Shown: in pieces, positions 56,497 to 64,000 of the stretch
Layout of the letters: each line of letters opens with the position of its first letter
Position numbering within the stretch: position 1 is the stretch's first letter
Made by a program: the position numbers and the translations under genes
Notes under the pieces: model-generated
Database searches by the model: none
What the model was told of the DNA's origin: nothing
The model's input: the letters and a program-made list of their open reading frames with translations, nothing else
Assembly: GCA_022702545.1 (NCBI GenBank)
Contig: JAHRBC010000003.1
Coordinates: 7,006,001-7,070,000, forward strand
Source: Phycomyces nitens
Lineage: Eukaryota > Mucoromycota > Mucoromycetes > Mucorales > Phycomycetaceae
Direction of reading: 5' to 3'
Length of the DNA stretch: 64,000 nucleotides

Positions 56497-59400
56497 ATGC
56501 AGTTTACTAGTGTAAAGAACAAGTCCAAGCCTTGGAAGCTCGCTCTGATTGCCCTCAGTCTTCTTGCCACACTCACTGCTGCTCTAGAGGATTCTCCAAT
56601 CTTGCCCCAGGATATTATTCGAGATCCAAAGTTTCAGGCTGCAATCACTGGAAATACTGTCGCTGGTCGATATATTGTCGAATTTGACGATAAATACAGT
56701 GGAAGTTCTTCAGATTTTCTAAAACGTTTGACAAACGATATCAACAGAGATGATCCAAACATTGGTAACAAGCTCAATATGACGATCTCTCATGAATATG
56801 ACTCGACACCATCCATATTCCATGGAGTTTCTCTTAGTATCCAGCCAAAGAAAAAGGAAGCTGGGCTTGGAAAGGTCCAGACAGCATCTGAAGAGAACAT
56901 TGTATTCACTGCCTCTCAAAACCATGTCGTTAATAAGCTAGTCAAGAGCAACTATGTTAAGAAAGTGTATCCGGTTACTATCATCCCAAGGCCGGAGTTT
57001 ACCCGCACTAGTCTGGCATATGATGAATCGATCTTGCCGATTATTAACAGTGCAGGACTTGAGAAGGCCTTGCCATTCTCTCATGAAATGACTCAGGTTT
57101 CCAGGGTCCACAAGGAACTTGGGCTCACAGGAAAGGGAGTCTTGGTTGGAATCATTGATTCAGGTAAGTTTTCTTGCCCAAAAAATATCATGATCATCTC
57201 ATCTTACTGGCCTAAAAATAATAAAGGAATTGACTATACCCACCCATCCCTCGGAGGTGGATTTGGCCCTGGCTTCAAAGTTAAATATGGAGCGGATCTT
57301 TCTGGTGATTTCTTTGATGTTAATAATCCGGCCAAATCCAAGAAAGGGAAAACTCCCCTGGATACTTGCAATGGAAAGTTTCATCAAGGAGGTCAGTACT
57401 TTGCTAGGCAATCTTATTGTGCAAGCTGGTATTAAGTTTATATTTCCTTAGGCCATGGAACTCATGTGGCGGGAATAATTGCTGCAGAGGATACTCGTTA
57501 TGTAAGTACAAGTGCTGTGAATATCTTGCGTTTAAATATATTTAAATTTGACTTTCTTGGGGGGTCCAGAACTTCACTGGTGTTGCTCCAGATGTTTCTC
57601 TTGGAATGTGGCGTGTGTTTGGGTGCCAAGGTTCTACCTCGAGCGATTTAGTTATAAATGCACTTATATTGGCATATGAAGCAGGTAAAGGCTTTTTGCA
57701 AAGGCAGTTAACAGATTTGTATATTTACAAATTGCATATATCCATAGGCTGTGATGTAATTAACCTCAGTCTTGGAGGGGCTACCGGGTGGGGAGAGGAC
57801 CCAACTGCTGTAGTGGCAAATCGTATTGCAAAGAGTGGCGTTGTTGGTAACTATAAAATATAAAGGATACAACATGATATTTGAAATCGAGCTAAATGAA
57901 AAGGACCTTTCTAATAATATTTTTTTAGTCGTTGCTGCAGCAGGAAACGCTGGTTCAGATGGGCCATTCATGGTTGCATCCCCTAGTGTGGCAGACAATG
58001 TCATATCTGTAGCCTCGGTGGATAACGACTATGTTCTTCTACCAAATGTCCTTTTGGGAAATGGAGATAAATTTGGTGAGTACTGTTTTAAGAACCTTTG
58101 TTTATATATATAAAAAAAGGTACAAATACTCACAGATTCTTCTTTAGATTACTCTTTATCAACCTCGACAAAAACTTTTCCAAACGGTACAATTGTTGCC
58201 TATGCTGACGAGGAGCCAGAACTCCTTGCCTGTGGACAATCGGAACCAAGCCGTTCCCTTACTGGCCAAATCGTGCTGATCAAACGTGGTAATTGTACAT
58301 TTGATGAAAAATCAGCTAATGCGTACAAAGCTGGAGCCACTGCCGTCTTGGTGTTTGATAACGAGCTCAATACAAGCTCGCATCCTGTCACGGCTCCAAA
58401 TGCGCAAATTCCGGTGGCTAGTGTATCAAATGCAGCAGGTGTCAAAATTATGGAGCTTCTTGGAAATAATATCGAAGAACTTGAAGCGATTTTTGAAATT
58501 GAACTTTCGGCCAGTCCTTCTCTAACTGCTAGAAAGATATCTAGTTTTTCTAGTGTAGGTACTTCTTTCGAGTTGGATTTGAAGCCAAATGTTGCTGGTG
58601 TTGGAGGTTCAATCTTTTCGCTGCTTCCTGTGTCCCGTGGATCTTATGGCGTTCTTTCTGGAACATCGATGGCATCTCCTTATGTTGCAGGCGCCGTTGC
58701 TCTCTACCTCCAGGCTCATCCAAAACATAATTCTTCCTTTATTGCTCAGAAATTCCAAAATTTTGCTCTTCCTTCTTTCATAGATAACCCTGCAAAACAA
58801 GGTGCTGGACTTATTCAAGGTAAGTTCTTTTCAGGCAAAAAAAAAAGAAACATATACCAGACTCCTAAACCTTGGTGTCTAGTGTATGACTCTATTAAGC
58901 AGCTGAGCTATGTATCACCAGGTCAATTGAGCTTCAACGATACAATACACCGTAAAGAAAAGACACTGGCAATCACAAACAAAGAAATCGAAGCAATGAC
59001 TTATACCATCAGACATTTCCCTAACCGTGCCATTGCTCCCTTCAACATCTCGCTCCATGGCTATACTCCTATCCAACCGACCGTCTACACAAAAGCCAAC
59101 GTTACGGCCGATATTGGTCTATCCTTGAAGACCGTCACTGTCCAGCCAGGAGAGACGGTCGAATTGACTGTCAATGTCGAAAGCGTCAGTGAATCCCTCG
59201 ATGATGAGCCATTCCCTATCTATGGCGGGTTTATTACTATTGATCCTGTTAATGATAATTACAGTGAAGTAAGGTCAATGAAGGTCCCTTATGTTGGTGT
59301 TTCTGGAAATGTTGCCGAAATACCGATATTTCCTAAAGGGTTCCCTATGATTATTGATTACGCCGAGATTGCTGGAACGCATGTGCCCGGAAAGCCCTAT

Positions 59401-59748
59401 CAACTCAAGAGAATCCCTCATGCCCGACCTTCCCTATACTCTGTCTTTCGTCTACTGATTGGCACTGCCCGACTAACGACAGAGATTCTGGACGAAAACC
59501 ATGAGTTTGTCGGAAATGCTTTCAGCTCAAGTTATATGTCACGCAACACTCTGAGCCCCGGGAACTTTTTGGTCGTCAATTCATGGAATGGGTCGATTAT
59601 AGATGAAAAAAGCGAGGCCTTGGGCGAAACTATTCCTCTTAAGAATGGCACATATTACATGCGCTGGAAAGCACTGCGCTTGCTGGCTGATCCTGACCTT
59701 GAGGATAGCTGGATGACTTCTGTTTCTGACCCCATTGCTGTTTCTTGA
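56497..59748 (+). CDS. Secreted subtilisin-like serine protease 2, tandem paralog
   Basis: Eight exons (56497-57163, 57227-57391, 57452-57501, 57570-57684, 57748-57846, 57929-58075, 58148-58819, 58883-59748), 926 aa. Signal peptide (KLALIALSLLATLTAA), I9 propeptide (AGRYIVEFDDKY), Asp in GIIDSGIDYTHP, His in GHGTHVAGII, Asn in VVAAAGNAGSDG, PA insert (LIKRGNCTFDEK), Ser in GTSMASPYVAG, then Fn3-like domains. The start at 56497 gives a clean signal peptide; the Met at 56443 would add 18 residues. All seven introns match the first subtilase in position and phase. The last intron is 63 nt with no stop in frame, so its retention would add 21 residues. Confidence 0.9.
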
Positions 59749-59957
59749 TTCCATTTGTTTATTCTATCAAGCTGGTCTTTCACACCTATTACTAATTAAT
59801 AAATACTCTTTACATAATACACGCTGATATGGGATAGAAAAAATAAGACATTGTTCATCTCAATGCCTTTTTAATGATTTGTGACTTTGCATCGTCCGTT
59901 GAATCCTTTGCTATTCATTCATTTTTATTCAAGATCATAAAGGTCGTCTTTGACAAG
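59749..59957. promoter_or_regulatory. Short intergenic region upstream of CDK7
   Basis: 209 bp. TAATACACGC and TATGGGATAG lie 130 bp before the start; no clear TATA box. Confidence 0.35.
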
Positions 59958-61317
59958 ATGCATTTAGAAAATGAAGATGCAGATGAGAGTAACCTTCATA
60001 CAGAAAAGAAATACCAAAAAGACTTGAAGGTTGGAGAGGGTACCTATGCTGTTGTTTATAGAGGTAACGATCGTGTGGTTTTGAAGATTGCAATGATGTT
60101 GATCGTCACTTTTATAAAGGCACGCAGCTCTCTACAGGAAGAAAGGTTGCTATCAAGAAGATCAAGATGGGACAATTTAAAGATGGTCTTGATCTGACTG
60201 CGATTAGAGAAGTTCGATACCTTCAGGAACTAAGACATTCCAATGTGATTGAGGTTAGGATCCCAAACTATATCACAAACTCGACGTTAATTTATAATTA
60301 TTAGCTTGTAGACGTGTTTTCGCACAAGACCTATTTGAACTTGGTTCTTGAGTATCTGGACTCTGATCTAGAGCAGGTTATCAAGGACAAGACTATATTG
60401 TTTATGCCTGCAGATATCAAATCCTGGCTGCTTATGATTCTACGTGGTCTTGATCATTGCCATCGTCACTTTGTTCTCCATAGAGTAAGACACATGGTTA
60501 TTTGATAGGAATTCTGACTGTATGATCATTGTAGGATATGAAGCCAAACAACTTGTTGCTTACCCATGATGGAATACTCAAGATTGCAGATTTTGGCCTT
60601 GCGAGAGAATGGGGAGATCCTGGAAGACAAATGACATCTCAAGTAGTGACAAGGTAAAGGGTTATAAGGCTGCTATGTGTCTGCTATGTGTCTGACATGT
60701 GTATTAGATGGTATCGATCCCCAGAACTACTGTTTGGTGCCAAGGAATATTCGTATTCGGTTGATATCTGGGCAGTTGGATGTATATTTGCAGAACTCAT
60801 GTTGAGGACGCCATATGTAGCAGGAGATACTGATATGGATCAATTGACAAAAATCTTCCATGCGCTTGGAACTCCAACCGAGGCAGATTGGCCGGTAAGA
60901 ATGAGTGAGAGAATTGGTTGGATACTAAGGGTGTTTTAGGGAATGACCACCTTGTCAGACTATGTTCAGTTCAAGGTCTTCCCAAAGGTTCCTCTGAGAC
61001 AATACTTTACGGCTGCTGGTTCGGATGCGCTTGATCTGTTGGACAAGATGCTGGTGTTTGATCCCAATAAGCGATGGACAACTGAAGAAGTTAGTATGAA
61101 CCACAAAGACCCAATGGCTAAAGTTCTTTTATAGTGCCTTCAACATTCATACTTTAGAAACTCGCCTCTTCCTACCTCTCCTGAAAAACTGCCTCAAAAG
61201 GCTCCAGATGTGGAGCAGGTAGCCCAGACCTTGAAGCGAAAGGCAGGGGCCAATATGGATGAAGAAGACTTTAGAGCAAAGATCCCACGTAAAATCGACT
61301 TTCCCAAAGACTCATAA
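59958..61317 (+). CDS. Cyclin-dependent kinase 7 (Kin28/Mcs6-type, TFIIH kinase)
   Basis: Seven exons (59958-60063, 60120-60253, 60305-60484, 60535-60653, 60708-60894, 60940-61089, 61135-61317), 352 aa. Gly loop [11 protein letters not shown], Lys in VAIKKIKMG, catalytic [21 protein letters not shown]-loop [30 protein letters not shown] and [15 protein letters not shown] mark CDK7 rather than CDK1 or CDK2. The end (KAPDVEQ, then [12 protein letters not shown]) is short. CDK7 phosphorylates the RNA polymerase II C-terminal domain within TFIIH and activates other CDKs. The T-loop Thr is present. The gene stands 205 bp upstream of the VPS34 gene, same strand. Confidence 0.93.
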
Positions 61318-61459
61318 ACCAAAAAAAAAACAAGATCCTTTGTATATATATATATAATCACTCTCTACTTACTATGACGTTTATCATTGTGAGCAAAGCA
61401 AGAGTCATGCGTCGATCATGGTCCTTTCAACCACCGCCTTCTTTGTATCATTTTAAAAA

Positions 61460-61493
<34 letters not shown>

Positions 61494-61522
61494 CATGTAT
61501 ATCTCAAAGAGCTTTATTGATT
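61318..61522. promoter_or_regulatory. Short spacer with TA tracts, CDK7 terminator and VPS34 promoter
   Basis: 205 bp with a poly-A run, a TA tract near 61342 and a longer TA/TACATATA tract at about 61460-61500 directly before the VPS34 start. The spacer must hold both the CDK7 3' end and the VPS34 promoter. Confidence 0.45.
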
Positions 61523-64000
61523 ATGGACTTTTCATACTGTCTCACAAGGAATGTCAATTTGCCAGTGTCCATAAAGATGTATGTAGACCAAATATACAGA
61601 ATCCTAGTTATTCACATACCCTCAGCTCTTCTTTAGAAGGCAGACACGAAGCCAATCCAGATTTCCCAACGTAAGCAATACATCATCACAATCAACAATC
61701 AACAATCAACAATCCTAAAAAACAGCCAATTCTAGAAAACACTCGGATTACTATGTCACAGTTCAGCTTTATGGTGACAACAAACCTTTAACAGTTCCTG
61801 TTCAGACAAGCTACAAGTCATTCAAAAACCACTGGAGGTAAATAAGGCTGCCAATCACAAAGCTGTCCTTTTGCTAATTCTCAATTGCAATCTATTTACT
61901 ATTACTATTACTATTATTATTATTATTATTATTATTGAAAAATAAAAATAAAAATAAAAAAAAGCTGGAACGAATGGCTGACATTGCCTATAAAGTACTG
62001 CGATTTACCTGCATCAGCGCAATATGCCATTACTGTCTGGGATACAGTTGGACCACGTAAAGCCATTCCAGTGGGTGGAACGACCTTGAGTCTGTTTGGA
62101 AAACACTTGTAAGATGAACATATCATATTTGATTATAGTTTGATTGATTAGCAGCCTAAAGGACACTTCGAAAGGGAAAACACAAGCTACATCTCTGGCC
62201 AGGGCGCGAGGCAGACGGACAATCAAAGACAAGCACACCAAGCAAAGTGAACACGGATAATGATATGGATAAACTGGAAAAGGTAAATAACATCCGATCT
62301 GGCTACAAGGCCAAGGGATCTCATTTTGGATTTCTAGCTTGTCAAACGGTACGATTGTGGAGATATCAGACCTGTAGAATGGCTCGACAATATGGCATTC
62401 CGGCAGATCGAGCAGATACACAAGGTAATAAAAGACTTAATTGACCAAGGTCTATATAATTGATGTGTATGGTAGAATGCGTCTCTGCAATCTACGGGAC
62501 AAGCATTGTATGTCGAATTGCCACGGTTTGATTTTACAGTTGTGTTTGGTGAAATGGTTAGTAGACAATGATTACAAGTACATATTAACATATCGGGGGG
62601 CCTATTAGGAATATACCCTTCCTGATCCAACTGCGCCTCTTCTTGGCCAGCAGCCTCCCCAGATAGCAAATCCAGTCGCAACAAATGCTGTAAATCTGTC
62701 ATATACTGATACAGGAGAAGATGGGCGCAATGACAATGCTCATCCAACCGAAACAGTGGCCCTTTACTCACTTATCCTTGACCCTGATATTGTACGAGAT
62801 AACCCAGTTGAAGCCAAACATAGAAGATTGGTCCGTAGCCATCGAAACGGACCCTTGGATCGTGATCTCAAACCAAATCCAAAGATCAGAGACGATCTCA
62901 ATGTAAATCTTATACACGTCAAGGGCTATGGTTGGGTTCTGATTTTGTGTTTACTGTAGAGCATCATGTCTTACCCACCCACCCAAATGCTGACAGCAGA
63001 AGAAAAGGATCTGGTCTGGAAGTTTCGGTTTTATCTGACTAGGGACAAGAGAGTAGGCAATCACTAGAGGTGTATCGCTTGTTAACTTTCTATCATTAGG
63101 CCCTGACAAAGTTCCTCAAATGTGTCGTATGGACCGACTCAACTGAAGTGCGACAGGCGGTTGATCTATTGCCACTCTGGGTGGATATCGATGTAGACGA
63201 TGCCCTTGAACTTTTAGGAAAAGAGTTTGAGAATAGAGCAGTTCGCTCATATGCTGTAAATCAATTGAGAAAGGCTGATGATGATGTGAGTGAAAAGTAA
63301 CAAGAGGACATTTTGGCTTATATCATCATTCTATATAGGATCTTCTTCTCTATCTATTGCAGCTTGTCCAGGCTCTTAAATTTGAACATATAAACGACAA
63401 GACTCCAAATTCCTACGAGTCATCCTTGGCTCAATTCCTCATTGATCGTGCTACTCGTAACCAAACACTTGGCAACTACTTTCACTGGTAAGCATCTATC
63501 CAATTATCCAAGGGAAATAGAACTAATGGGCACCATGTATACCAAAGGTACCTCATGGTTGAATGTGAAGACAAGGTTATGGGAAAGATGTATGCCAAGG
63601 TGGCATATAATTATATTAGGGCTATTATGGCTGTAAGTATGGGTATCACTATAGCACACTTGTCATTTTCTAATTTTCTAATTTCTATTTCCCTAGGTGC
63701 CAAATGGATGCCAACGTCGCGATACCTTGTTACGCCAAGGAGAACTTATTCAGTCTCTGGCAAAGATGTCCAAGGATGTCAGGATCATGAAGGATGTGAG
63801 ATCTAAAAAGGAAGACAAGCTACGGGGAATGATAAATGATCCCAAAGGACATTTTGGATCGTTTCCACCGTGCCCATTGCCTCTGGATCCAAGTAAAGAA
63901 GTGTGTGGGATTGTGGCAGGTAAGGGTATAGACTGGGATCAAAGATAAAGTATTCACACTTCTTCTTCTTTTTTTATAGAAAAGTCTAGGATATTCAACA
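61523..64000 (+). CDS. VPS34: Class III phosphatidylinositol 3-kinase VPS34 (3' end beyond the window)
   Basis: At least fourteen exons (61523-61578, 61626-61670, 61736-61837, 61965-62108, 62162-62282, 62338-62424, 62476-62556, 62609-62902, 62960-63052, 63100-63285, 63339-63487, 63548-63632, 63697-63919, 63980 onward), about 560 residues in view. The C2 domain reads [68 protein letters not shown]. The helical PIK domain follows: [72 protein letters not shown]. The kinase domain lies beyond the end. VPS34 makes PI3P for endosomal sorting and autophagy. A CAATCAA repeat lies in intron 2 (61690-61713). Confidence 0.92.

Noticed and set aside
1..64000. CRISPR arrays, tRNA or rRNA genes, bacterial-type operons
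   Set aside because: No regularly spaced identical repeats with unique spacers, no cloverleaf-like sequence with a B-box that I could find by eye, and all genes are eukaryotic with spliceosomal introns.

Overview
The window reads as nuclear DNA of an early-diverging fungus, most likely Mucoromycota (Mucorales; a Phycomyces-like genome is a guess). Grounds: genes are compact and split by many 45-120 nt GT..AG introns with CTAAC/CTGAC-like branch sites; intergenic DNA is very AT-rich; the gene set (DASH subunit HSK3, fungal Spp1/CFP1-type COMPASS subunit, CDK7, VPS34, ribosomal P1, complex I B12) is eukaryotic and fungal, while a DOCK-family Rac/Cdc42 exchange factor is the sort of gene found in basal fungi rather than yeasts. 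All exon models below were assembled by eye; most were checked by requiring that spliced lengths be a multiple of three and that family motifs stay in frame.

Layout. 1-4.3 kb: AT-rich DNA with a 12-bp minisatellite, a diverged direct repeat, a 322-bp MITE-like element and a dead LINE reverse-transcriptase C-terminus. 4.4-21.3 kb: a gene-dense block: HSL-type esterase (+), HSP70-like ATPase (+), Sec14-type lipid-transfer protein (+), ribosomal P1 (-), Spp1/CFP1-like PHD protein (-), a nine-exon polytopic membrane protein (-), an ACAD10/11-type phosphotransferase with a 12-nt micro-exon (+), KEOPS subunit CGI121 (-), a four-finger C2H2 protein (+) and a 27-aa zinc-knuckle microprotein (-). 21.3-35.2 kb: a gene desert with two decayed Tc1/mariner transposases, decaying exon-like repeats, and a small GC-rich island with an internal repeat. 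35.3-43.8 kb: Sds3-like chromatin subunit, an orphan protein, RPA-interacting protein, HSK3, a small orphan, NDUFB3, a membrane-anchored GNAT and a METTL21-type methyltransferase. 44.2-51.7 kb: a 2,440-aa DOCK protein. 52.9-59.7 kb: two tandem secreted subtilases sharing seven intron positions. 60-64 kb: CDK7 and a VPS34 gene cut by the window end.

The genes do not form one pathway. Themes are housekeeping (translation, tRNA modification, respiration), chromatin and transcription (Spp1/COMPASS, Sds3, CDK7), chromosome segregation (HSK3), membrane lipid signalling (Sec14, VPS34, DOCK) and extracellular proteolysis. I saw no CRISPR array, tRNA or rRNA gene. The observations most worth a second look are the zinc-knuckle microprotein, the micro-exon that carries a catalytic Asn, the GC island with decaying exon-like repeats at 31.4-32.9 kb, the use of GC-AG introns, and the MITE with TA target duplication.
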